Part shown: one piece after another, positions 1-12,000 of the stretch
Position numbering within the stretch: position 1 is the stretch's first letter
How the letters are laid out: the number at the start of each line of letters is the position of its first letter
Assembly: GCF_020085105.1 (NCBI RefSeq)
Contig: NC_058052.1
Span: 14,336,233-14,400,232, forward strand
Length of the DNA stretch: 64,000 nt
Direction of reading: 5' to 3'
Source: Siniperca chuatsi
Lineage: Eukaryota > Chordata > Actinopteri > Centrarchiformes > Sinipercidae
Notes under the pieces: model-generated
Databases searched by the model: none
The model's input: only the letters and a program-made list of their open reading frames with translations
What the model was told of the DNA's origin: nothing
Position numbers and translations under genes: made by a program

Positions 1-82
1 TAGAGATGCTATAAGAGACCATCTCTTTGAAGTTAAAATGTTCATGCTGCATGACAGCTGACCAAAAAATTGTACAACTCAC

Positions 83-295
83 CCTGAACACATAGGATTT
101 AGCTCTTTTGTCGCACGATTTCTGCGCTATGAAGGCGATAGTGTCGTAGAAAGTGTTTTGGAGCACACATGGACCAAAGCACGTGCCTGCAGGGATGCTG
201 CGCGTAACGACCACACTGGTGTAGAGATCCGCTGGATGCTGGAGGAATTTACTGTCACTGGTCCAGATGGACCGAGGCAGGAAAGTGTGATCCAT
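83..295 (-). CDS. prdm8: prdm8-like PR-domain gene, first coding exon (partial)
   Basis: On the minus strand an ATG at 295 opens a 71-codon frame that ends in phase 0 at 83, followed by a GTGAGT donor (82-77); the rest of the gene lies beyond the left edge. The peptide begins MDHTFLPRSIW and contains DLYTSVVVTRSIPAG, FGPCVLQNTFYDTIAFIAQKS and a terminal SYVFR. This is the opening of a PR/SET domain and resembles the PRDM8 N-terminus (an IW near residue 10, then FGPCVL, YDSIAFIALKSTDKR and YIFRVD). PRDM8 proteins are nuclear zinc-finger transcriptional repressors acting in the nervous system and retina. The zinc fingers are not in the window. The neighbour supports the call: human PRDM8 lies next to an ANTXR gene (ANTXR2). 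The copy (prdm8 or prdm8b) cannot be told from one exon. Confidence 0.78.
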
Positions 296-3031
296 CGTTA
301 AACTGTAATAAAAAACAACGGTTGTTATTAGTTAAAAAAGGGCAGATAAACAATATAGGTTTTAAATGGTTTAGAGTTATTATTATTTCAAGATGAAGGT
401 AAAATCACGAGGCCTTAATCTTTAATAGAATTAGACTAAAATCACGAGTACTGTAACAACTAATACTCATGTTTAATTATCTGTTTTAGTCAAAATATAG
501 AGCGAACCTAGCCGATATCAAATAAAATATGTTTTAGTGGTGTGACATGTCGTTAGACGATTTGGATTCAGATGCTCTAAACTCACGCTGAATTGTCTTG
601 CATGCAATAATGGGGGGAAAAAATAAGCGCAACAGTATTTATTTATTTATTTTGCTAAAATTACTCGTCCCAACCGTGAAGCAGGCACAGCCGGTGTCGA
701 GGCAAAATGATTTCTAACGTCCTTTGTCTCAGTTTTTCTGTCGGTTTCTCCTTTTGTCTCCCCATCTGCCGTGGAGCCCAACTGCCTCCTCTGTGCGCAG
801 GATAAGTTCTGTATGTTTTTCCTAATTTATGAACAATATTAATGCGATAGATAAAAATATTACGTGACTATTGATTTTTCCCTCTCTGGTCAATAAAAAG
901 TATCGGATCTTTAGGGTTTTGTCCTTTTAAAAATATTGACAGTTGACCGCGAAGCATCATAACAGAATGATCTGGTGCCAATCTGAAAATGCCAGTAAAA
1001 ATAATGACATTTGAGAGAAAAATCGTGCGTCACTGTGAAGAAAACAGAGAAGTGCATTAATATTGTTGCATGTGGACTCACCCGCCGGACATTGAGGAGG
1101 ATGTTTGTGCCGTGTGGCAGCAAGTTGCAGCAGGTGTAGTGGACCTCTGTAACGATGCCCTCTCGTTTCTTGGTGATGAGTTACTTATCCGACTGAATCT
1201 TCCTCCGTACTGTCGCCCCTCTCCTCTCCCACTCCCACTTATCCCCTTCAGAGAGCGCACTGAAGCGTGGCGCATTGATGTAAACACGTGCGCGCACGCG
1301 CACACACACGCGCGCGCGCACACAAGCTTTGAATTGAGTCCCTTGGCAAAGTCTCCCTTGTCTGATGTACGGTCATTTCCATGAAGAAGAGAGATGGGCG
1401 CTAGCCAGGAAAGACAGTGAGAATTTGGCCAATAATGCACAATACGGGGTCTTTATAATATGGTTGTCCGTCCAGTTCAGCATGCATGCAGCTGACTGAT
1501 GTGGACATACTGTGCACCACATATGAACAAGAGTAACATTTTCACTTTTTAGAGAATGTGAAACGTTTTAAATAATGTTCCGAGTCTTATACATTGTACA
1601 ATTTGAGGGAGTCCGCCTACATTTCCTAAAACTATGAGCTTAGAGGACCACAACCTGCGGCACTAGACCTCACACAAGCCTGCTATAAAAATCATTCTGA
1701 TGTGTGCATGAAGCTATGCTGACATCGAATTGTCTATCATGGTTTTAAATTAAAGTCACTCCACTAATTGTGCGCAACAGACATTCAGACTATATAGCCT
1801 ATACACGCTATGTGGGATGTGGGAGTTTTTGGTCACGTTTCTGGAAACAATAGCCGCACGAGAGTTACACGAGTGGTGGAAATCGTCCTGGCTAATGTGG
1901 GCAATGGGAAATTGTAAAATTGGCTACCATTACATGATATGATGCAGGGTGGTCTGGGTTTGCCACCGGCAAATGCATTATTCATAAACTAAATGTTTCT
2001 GTCTAATGAGCATTTAATGGATTATTCTGCATCAAAGCTTTGGTTTGGGGAAATGTCCTGGTGGTTATCGAGCCAACTTTCTATAATGAGAAAGTGGGAA
2101 CACATAAAAGCCGCTGGGGACTCGGGCCCACTCTAACTGTCTGGTTAATTACACTATAGGCTGAAAAATATTTCATTTAATGTTAGATAACATTTCCTCG
2201 AATTTTAGTAGCATATCACATTACAGTGTGTTGGGGAGTTTGATGGCAATCTCAGGAACACTTTGAAAACCTTTCAGCATCACATCCTGTTATGGGTCGA
2301 TTTGCATTCAGGCCCATGATTGAGTTGCGTCTTTGCATGTTCCCCAGTTTTTCATTTGAGGGCGAAATGCCATGAGACAGTGGATGGGGGGCGCAAATTC
2401 CGAAGCACATTGATTATTTAAAACAATGTACAAAATGATGGATTTGCGACACTGACCTGCTTATTTTATTTTAAATATTCTAAATAATCTTAAGTAACTA
2501 AGAAGCAAAAAATATTGAGGAGAAACGTTGCATCAAAGGACGCATCATTTTAATTATTCATACGTCATACATGTTTCTGGTCTGGTGTTTCAAAACGTGA
2601 AAAAAAAACAAAGGCAACAAGGCAGATTTATTCCAGGACAGTCTTGATTTTTTTTTTTTCAATTCTCAAATAGTCCGTTGTTATTTAGTGTAATCCCACC
2701 GCAGACAGTAGATATCTGCTCACTACTTTTCATGGGGCTCCTTTTTGTGTGTTAAAGTGAAGTTTTGTATCTCTCCTCGGGTGTCGCTCCTCTCCTCCAT
2801 CCTGCCCTGCTTCAGTGCATTTTTTTTTTCTCAGCTAAAAGAGAAGACTTGGAGAGCCCGGCTTATACTGAACAAGACTCCTGCAGGCTGAATGCACTCA
2901 ACCTAACAGGACAGAACACCGAGAAACAAAGTCTTATATACACACAGTCGATTCAGAAACAGACGATAGAGAGAAAATGTGAAGATCGTTAGTTGTCACA
3001 GTGTTGGAGCAGTCAACTGTAACCGGGAAAG
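296..3031. promoter_or_regulatory. Divergent intergenic region between prdm8-like gene and antxr1
   Basis: This 2.7-kb spacer separates two genes transcribed away from each other, so it must hold both promoters and 5' untranslated sequence. It contains a GC/CA alternating tract (1284-1324), a TATAAAA near 1684 and a pyrimidine-rich stretch just before the antxr1 start (about 2770-2840). No open frame in it looks like a real protein. I could not fix a transcription start for either gene. Confidence 0.5.
1284..1324. repeat. Alternating purine-pyrimidine (CG/CA) tract
   Basis: About 41 bases alternate strictly purine-pyrimidine, mixing CG and CA steps. Such tracts are the classic Z-DNA-forming type. 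It lies between the divergent prdm8-like and antxr1 starts. Confidence 0.75.
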
Positions 3032-6000
3032 ATGGCGAGGACACAGACTCGCATGTTCCTCGCCTTGGCTTTGCTGGGAATTTTCTTCCTCGATGTCTCG
3101 GTGAAAGGAGAGCTGCAGGGAGAGCAACAGGAGGAGGAGGAGGAGAGGTCCTGTCAGGGCGCCTTCGACCTCTATTTTGTCCTGGACAAGTGAGTGTCCG
3201 ATATTATTTATGGCTTTGTTACTTTCTCATCGCTGCGCATTGCCATGCAACCGCCCAGTTGTTTGGAAACGCGGAGCGCATCAGTCAGATTCAGTCTCCA
3301 CGTTTCTGTTGTTGTAACGGTAAGAAAAGTAACCTACAAGTTTCAGCTTGTATATTCGGAAGCCTTTATCAAATTGCTTTTTGTATCACAAAACCAGTCT
3401 AAATAGGATAGTGGTGTGACCACAAGCAGAACACGTCCAAAACCATTTTAACCCTCATTGTTTATCTTTAAGCGTCTTTTCGCACAGGTAGACAGCATCG
3501 TATTTGAATAAGGAAGAATATTTCGGACATTGGGGCATGCTTTTCTTTTCTTTTCGTCCGGTTCAAAGTGGAGAGGCAAACAGATTGAGCTTTACCCACG
3601 GGATGTGGGCAGGGCGAGCAGGACGGATAGAGTTTCAGGCTGATGACGCCTGCGGACACAGCTGTAGCAGCTGCCCCACAGCGGTGCTATGTGGCCTGGT
3701 GATCCTTTAACTATTCTTCTCTCCATTTACTGTGAGCCAATTGTATACTGAACAGGTCATGTAGTGATTAAGAGCAGGATCCATTCTTTGTGGGGGGGGG
3801 TAGGTTAAAAGTTGTAACAAATGAAGTTATCACTGGTTAACACGTTATTTATTAATGCTTAATATGCCCTTTGGTTGCCAAATTATTAAAAATCCCTTTG
3901 GATAGTGTGTGTATCCTCCTCCAGCTTACTTTTTAACAGGTTCATTAATTCACCCGGATGGCGACCACTAACCTTCCAGAAAAAGGCAGCAGAATATCTC
4001 AAATAAAATCTGTTTATTTTACAATTACAATTTTAAAATCCTTTTTCAAGTATTCCTCATAAACTGTGCTGTATATAAAATGTGTATAGACTGTGTATAA
4101 AAGTGGTACTACTACATTTTTAGAAATGTAACCCTAACCTTGATCTTAGGCTTATCCTAAAATGACCCTTTTTTCCCCCCAACTATTCCTTGGGCATGTT
4201 TGTCTTCATTTGATAGGAGTCAGTAGAGGGTTGACAGGAAATGAGGAAGCGAGGATGACAAACAAAGGTCCCCAGCCTGATTTGAATCAGAGACCTTGCG
4301 ATTACTTACGCCTCTTAGATCTCTAGGCCACAAAGACACCCAAATTCTAACATGAATACCAACTCTCAGACTAACCCAGATCAGTCTTTGAATATCTTTA
4401 CACCATTTTTAACACTTTTATCAGCTGAAACTCAATAGACTTTTGGGTGGCACCATTTGTAAGCCAAGAGGAATGCACATTAAGCCACTCCATAGCCCCA
4501 GCAAACATACTTGACTTATTAAAACTCATAATAGTAAGATTTTTCAGGCTACATAGTCAGTGAGGATGTTTTTGCCACCTTTTTGGATTGTGTAAACCTG
4601 ATTATTCTTGTAATTATCCATGTGTGATCTCTCTGCAGTCTCAGACTGTGCTGCTGTTCATAGCAGCTCAGACATTATAATTGACATTTTTGTCTTATCT
4701 TGGCTTGAGTTGCAAGGTGAAATTAAGCGTGTGGACACAGAACATGCAGACATGTCAAAACATGCTAAGTGAGCAGAGAGAGAGAGAGAATGACAAGAAA
4801 AAAACATAAGCTATGACTGAATTTGTTGTGCTATTTTTGTAGAAGAATAACAGGTCATGTCAAAAAAAAATAGATTATGTTTTGAAAAGAATGACAGTGT
4901 GCAGTGATTTTGCGGTGAAGCTGTTAAACAATGCGGTATCTGTGTATAACATTTGGGAATACGGTGAGGTAATGGTTTAAAAAGGATCGCTGTATGTCCT
5001 CAGCTGCCCCATGTGCACCACCTATGAGCTGTGAGGTGGACACGTTGAGTGACATTTTACTTGATGATCTTTTGGATGTCCACGGCAACATCTTCAGCCG
5101 CTCTTCAGTCTTTACCCTTTGCTTCAAAAAGTTTAGCAGGAGCCTGGGGAGCGTGGCACGTCACGCATGGCCAAGCCTCTGGTACGCCTCTGTTTGACTG
5201 TCTGGACCTGTGTGCTTCAGCAAGCCTCCAGGAAGCTTCTGCTCTTTTTCCTGAGATGGCACCAACTTGTTGGCTGTTTTTTTAGATCTTAAATGCCACA
5301 CAGTGACCTAATCTAATGCTTCAGTGATAGAGAACAGAGCAAGATCATGCATTAGGGATGTTTTTAACGTGTCTAGGTTGGTCTTCACCTCTTCAGTATT
5401 TGTCTTACTCACATGTTTGGCTTTGGCTTTACTGTCCAGAAGGTTATGAGGCATGCTGAGTAGAGAATGTGTGTCTGAGCTTCACTGGACACATCTCAGC
5501 ACACAGAATGAACATTAGAAAAACTAAAGCACCATCAGCTTCCTGCATTCCTGTATTCTACGTCTGACCCACACCAAATACCAGGCTGCATTTTTCCTCT
5601 TTATCTGGTTGCCCACAAATAGAATAATAGGTGTTGTGTTTTATGGCTGGGATCTGAACAGAGATTTGTTTTCACTGATGAAATACTTTCGGGGGCAGAT
5701 ATATTAGACAAAAGGAGATCCTACCCTAATATTATTCAAACTAGGAATGATGGTAGAAAGGTGAAGATTAACTGCTGAATTGGTTGGATGATGGCAGTGA
5801 TTTGGCTCTGTAGCCTTCTAATTAAAGTAGGAAAGATACATTGTGTTTACAGTACATGAAGTGACTTTGAATTTATTGTACATTTGCTGAGAATGTGATT
5901 TTCCCAATGCATGCAGTATTTAAAAGCGATGAAATTCACTCATACTGTGTGTAGAGGGATTATTATTATTAGTGATCAATCTCTCAGTTATTTTTCTAAT

Positions 6001-9000
6001 TAACTGAATAATATTTTATTCCAAAAATGTCAGAAAAATAATTAAAAAATGCCCTGAGCCCAGGAAAATGTCTCCCCAATTACTTGTTTTATCTGAACAA
6101 CAGTCCAAAACCCAAAGATATTAAATTATATAAAACAGAGAAAAACAGCAAATCTTCGTGTGTGAGAAGCTGGAACTGGCAGATGTTTGGCATTTTTGCA
6201 TGATAATTGACTTAAACAGTGAATCAGTAATCAAAACCTTAACCTGTTAATTTTCGATCAATTAATTAACCAATCATATCTGCACATAGAAAAGGACTAA
6301 TAATGCTAATGAGGTGAATTCCTCCTGTCACTTTGATGAAAAGACTGGTACACATTTTTTTTTTTTTTTAGCAGTGTTCTGTCCTGCACACTGGATCGAA
6401 CATGAGCTTTTATTGTGTACATGTATCAGTAAACTCTGAATCTTAAGATTAAGATTTTTTCTTCAAAGTGGGAAACTTGTTCCCCCAGGAGACTCCTCCT
6501 GGATCAGGGCTTTTATCATGCCCTCAATTCCAGGGGAAAGGATAAGTGGAGCAGGAAGTGACTGGTTAAGTGAGAGGTACAAAGGAGCCATCATGAGTCT
6601 AACCAGCTCAGACTTTCACTCAGTTTATGACCCTGTTACACAGACATACACATGGCCCTGCCCTTTCCTGAGTTTGGTGTATAAGCTGTTTGATGTTGCA
6701 TCCTTAACTAGACAATCACACTCACATTTACCCCCCTGCTGAGTGCTACTTCTGCATCCCACTGTTGTTCATGTCACAGCCTTTTCTCTCTACGGACACC
6801 CAACCTGTTGTTAGACTGGCTGTGCTCACTGGGACCATCTGTTCCCTCTCACAGCCACACACACACATGCACGCTCACATAAACACAGATACTATACACA
6901 CACGCACACGGACACACAGGCCAGCTGCCTGCTACATGGTCCCTGCTAGAGGCAGACTGCTACATCTGTCTCTGTCTAACCTCAACCCTCTGGCCCAGCA
7001 GCAATTAGCCCCCATTAGCAGCCCCCTGGGACTGGGCTTCATTAAGGAGACTGTCATGGACACAGTAGCATGTAGCAGGCTAACCAGCAGCTCTCACCAC
7101 TGACAGGTTACTGTACAACGTAATGGTATGTGACTGGGTGGCCAGAGGAATGTCCTCGAATGTGGATGAGATAAACCGTTACGCTTGTTCCTGAAACATA
7201 TCTCATGGCTTTTAAATCCAGTCTGTATATTCATACGGATCCTACAAAACCTACACTACCCTTGAATCACATCCAACAAAAAGTAATGGCATTATATTAA
7301 CCATGTTCACTATCTTAGCGTGTTAGCATGCTAGCACTAGCTAATTAGCACTGAACACAAAAGTGCAGTTGAAGCTGATGGGATTGTCATTAGTTTTGGA
7401 GGTATTGGTTATAAATTTTGACCTGATGATTGCACTAGATGAAAAGTTTAGGGATCCTCAAAGTTATTTCAGTTCATCCTGTGGGGAACATAAATGTGTG
7501 TACCAAATTTCATGCCAATCTGTCCGAAGGTTGTTGACATATTTTAGTCTGGACCAAAGTGGTGGGCTGACAGACTGACAGACCGGCATTGCAATCGCTA
7601 GAGTTAGCATGGATAAAAACTGCCATAGTTTCACACAGTCAGCTTTGTTTTTAACTTATCAGACAACAAAAAAAACATTTTTATTTTTGTATGAATTAGC
7701 CCAGACTTCATGGGAGAGCTGACCCTGTTCCCTATAATCCTATAATTCAATAATTGGCAATGGCTGATGATAATTAGTCATTTGTGGCAACAACAACATC
7801 ACATTTGTTCCTTGTTTTTCAGATCTGGGAGTGTGAAGAATCACTGGATAGAGATTTACTCTTTTGTGGAGCAGCTGGCAGAGAAGTTTATCAGGTACAA
7901 GCAGGATTAGTGATTCAAGAATCTGGATGTTTTCTGTTTGGTTCAATGTTAATGTAAAACAACTGTGTGTTTGCAGCCCCATGCTGCGAATGTCCTTCAT
8001 TGTCTTCTCCACACGAGGAAACATCATCATGAAACTGACTGAGAACAGGTAAGACCCACACCTGAAATGTTTCTGTTTGGTCTGTGGTACTACATTACAC
8101 TAGTACTACATGTCCTCTCTTGTTGTGTTTATCTTTGTTTGTCCAAACCTCTGGAAATTTAATTGCATACAAATTTCATCCAGCTTTAGGCAACTTTAAT
8201 ACAAAGCAGTGCATTCAGTCTACAGAGGATGGATTTGGCTGAGGACTAACCTTGGATACTACTTGAACCACACAATTACTTGGCAATTCAAACCACTCTC
8301 TACCTCCCTCTTTCTATCTACTGTAGTGGGAGTCTTTCTCAATCTCTTTCCCTAAGAGAAGCTTTCTTCCAGTGTATTTTATCAGACTGTTTGTCTGTTT
8401 ATCCTACAGGGAGGCCATCACTGGAGGCTTAACGGCTCTGAGAAGGGTTATCCCTGGAGGAGACACATTTATGAACTTAGGCCTGGAGATGGTAAGTATG
8501 AGGCTAAGAACCCAACACATTAGTAAAGCCAGCCTAAATCACACTAGCTTAGTCTTCACTATTAAATTTTATTCTGAAAAATATTCACTGAGGATTAATT
8601 AAGCCTGGCAGCTGGAACCAGGACCAATTAGATTAGTTTGAGTGGCTCAGATCATGAATGACTTGCTGCTTCTTGAAACTACTGAGCTTTCTGAACGAGT
8701 ATTTAAGCGAGGCATTGTAAAATTAAGGACGATTCCAAACTTGGTCTGGTGGTCTAGTCCTCATTTTTAATTCAATTGGCGGTTAAAGATTTAACAGCAT
8801 TTCCAGATGACATCCAAGTTTGAAAATCTAAAGCAAAGACCAGTGCTTGCATGCCATTCATCCAATCAGGTGTAGGAAGGGTTGAAGGGTTCATGTTGAT
8901 GTCCTAGCAAAAGAGCACAATTTTCAGTCGTACAGTATACTTGAAATGACACCTGTCCCAAGCTAATGTGTACTGAGCCTCATCAGAACACACTGAGCAA

Positions 9001-12000
9001 AGTGAGATTTGTGGGCTGGCTTTGCAGAAATATCAACATGTTTTATCGCAATGCAGGCTATTGTAATGTCTGAAACTGTACTTCTTTTCTTTTCAATTAA
9101 CTGAACTGGTCCAGAATCTTTACTCCTTTATTGTGATTGCAGGCTAATGCGCAGATATATCAAGAGAAGCACGGTAAGCGCTAATATGCTCATTACATCA
9201 CAGTGCATTGTTTCAGAGAACATGAAAGTTTTGTGTTCTGCAGGGACAGCCAGCGTTATCATTGCTCTGACCGATGGAGAACTGAATGAGTGGCAGTTTG
9301 ACACAGCTCAGCGAGAGGTAAGATGTATTATCAAGTAGAGGGGTTTGAGGGGGATAGACAAAATATTGTAAACAGTTGATGAAAAAGGATTTTAGATTTA
9401 AGTCACAAGCAAACATTGCCACAGGGGCGGGTCTTGTTATTGTAGGTTGCATGCCAGTTAAATCTATTTATTGTATTCTATGTCTATTCTATTCCTGTTT
9501 GTTAGGTTCAAGTTGTAATCGCTGCTCTGTTTTATTGCTCTTTGTGATATTCATATTTTTTAGACTGCTCCCCTTGACTTAAATAATTTCACAGTTTTGT
9601 TTTGATTGATGCACCTACAATTTTGAGGCAAATGACTTGGCCTCTCTGGTGCTCCATTAATTATCATTACTTAAAAGATTCAAGATTCAGTACTTTATTG
9701 CCAAGAATTTGCTTTGGTGAGCTCAGGACATTAACCACACTGAACACAAGTGGTAAAAGCTCACAAATTCCTGTGGCTGTTTTAGTTCCTGGGACTATTT
9801 TTAATGTTCTCATTGTTAGATTCCTTTCAAAGCTGATAAATGCTGCCAATTGGTATTCAACTAAATATGGCCCACCTGTGTGGCGGTGTTTTAATTATGC
9901 TGCTTCAGAGGTAATGTACATCATGTTGTCTATCTCCTGTCTAAAAATGTCTACTGTAAAATCAGGCTGGACTGAGGCAGCCTGATGTGCTTTTTTGGGA
10001 TATATTTGGCTCCATTTAAGCTCACTGCATTTTGGTTTATTTGTTCTTTTTTGCAGGCACAGAGGGCCAGGTCTATGGGAGCCATTGTTTACTGTGTAGG
10101 CGTCAAAGAATTCAACCAGACCCAGGTAGGATCCACAGAAGGATATTGAAGATATAAAAAAATACATTAAAAAGGAATTACATTTATTTTCCTTTCTGTG
10201 TCTGTATGTTTTTCTAGCTTGCAACTATTGCAGACACTGTGGAACATGTGTTTCCTGTATGGGGAGGCTTCCAAGCCCTCAGGGGAATCATTGACTCGGT
10301 ATGACACATACATACCACATGTATACACATACAAACACTCATCCGCACACAGAGAAAGACACACAAAATCATATTATGTTTTTAAATTGTCTTTTGATTG
10401 TATTGTCTTTTGTCTGATTTCTCAGATCATCAAGAAGTCCTGTATTGAGATTCTAGCGGCAGAGCCATCCAGTGTGTGTGCGGGAGGTAAGAGGTGTGAG
10501 CGGCAAGGGTTTCCCCTCCTTGTTAAAACGCTGGGCAGTCACGGTGTGCGATTGTGTCAGATGACAGTCATCTAAAGCCTCTGGAGTGGAACATGAGGTT
10601 GAGTAATCGCATGGACGCTTATGACTGTGGAGTGACAGAGAGCGTATTGTCATTCACGGCCGGGGGAAATTAGCATAGCCGCTTCAGCACAGCGTGTGTG
10701 CAAAAGGGGGGGGGGGGTTGGTCGGAGGAATTAGCCGTGAATCTTTAAGCATGGCTGCTTCTCTGGCCTAGTTTACCACATCGTATATGTTAACTAAACA
10801 TTCTGGCTGTTTCAAAATATCCTCTCCCTCACCTCTTCTTCCATGTCCAGCTCTTCAGCAGTTTCAGGAAGTAAGAAACAGGATAACAACTAAGAGAGAC
10901 TGTGTGAGAGAGCCTTTATGTGTAGCCAGCAGGATGGATGAGCTTTGACACGACCTTATTAGGACTCACTTAAGAGAGTGCATTTGCAGCCGTGCTACCA
11001 GGACAACCAATGGAGATTAGCATCCATTACGGATTATGAAGGACGGGAGAGGATATGGAGAGGGGAGAGGAGAGTACAGCAATGAAAATGTTACCTTGAA
11101 AGGACAAAAATGAGGAAGGAATAATAAATCACAGTTGTCCCCATGTGATAATTACAGTGTCTGGTCTGTTGCCAGAGCCCGAGTGTGTGTCACTCGACAT
11201 GTGCCCAAATATCCTCCAACAGCCTCATTTATTTTTCGATTGATGAGAAGCCTAATGGTCAGTGAACTAAGAAATCAAGGAAGACTGGCCTAATTAATGA
11301 AGGGCAATGATTGTAATATGCTGAACACATGCTTATAGTGCGCTGCATTTGCCTTTGTTGTGACATGATGTGTATGAATAAAATGCAGCTCTTATTTTAG
11401 ACATCCAATGTTTACATCTTATGCATCTTAAATTTGTCCTGTGGAGAAATAACCAGCACTTCTGTCCCTTACTCAAGGCTTATTCTTGCAGTATAATGTG
11501 ATATAATGTTAGTGTCAAGCACTTGTCACAATTTAAAGAATTTAAAAGAGTTTGCTTTTATTTTAAACTGCAAGAATGTGGAGAAGATTCCTGAGAGGTC
11601 TAAATTTAACCATCTACCCAAGTCCATCCATCCAGATGCATTTACATATGCGTACATGCTGACATACTGCATAGGTATTGTGACAGTCTCTCTCTCTGCC
11701 TTCATGTAGTCACATACCGTACATGCTTTACACCAACACACACATGTTAAGATGTTTTTTAGTCAGCATACACACACACACATCTTCAAGCACATGTACA
11801 CACATGTCCCTCACATTGATGTGAAGTGACCAGACCGAGCTGCCTGCAAACAGGCCATCAGACTGGACAGTGAACGTTGGGCCACACTATCCGACATGAC
11901 AGCACTGATTCCCCTCACACACACACACACACACACACAAAGAGAAGACAGTGAGAGTTGGGCCTTAGATCTAACATGACAGCAGAGATTGCTGCTTTCA

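Larger units (their letters stand above)
3190..7822 (+). other. antxr1 intron 1 (4.6 kb)
   Basis: Runs from a GTGAGT donor at 3190 to a pyrimidine-rich AG at 7821-7822. It holds several dispersed fish repeats (4200-4340, 5950-6280, 7310-7620) and a CA-rich patch (about 6850-6920). Open frames here are short and show no family resemblance. Confidence 0.8.

Noticed and set aside
1070-1440. Overlapping open frames of 104 and 120 codons on both strands in the prdm8-antxr1 spacer
   Set aside because: They run through the CG/CA alternating tract and have low-complexity translations (HTHARAHT, CACACAH); openness comes from composition.
4200-4340. Functional tRNA gene
   Set aside because: Only a T-arm-like patch is present; no complete cloverleaf could be drawn, and it fits a dispersed repeat.
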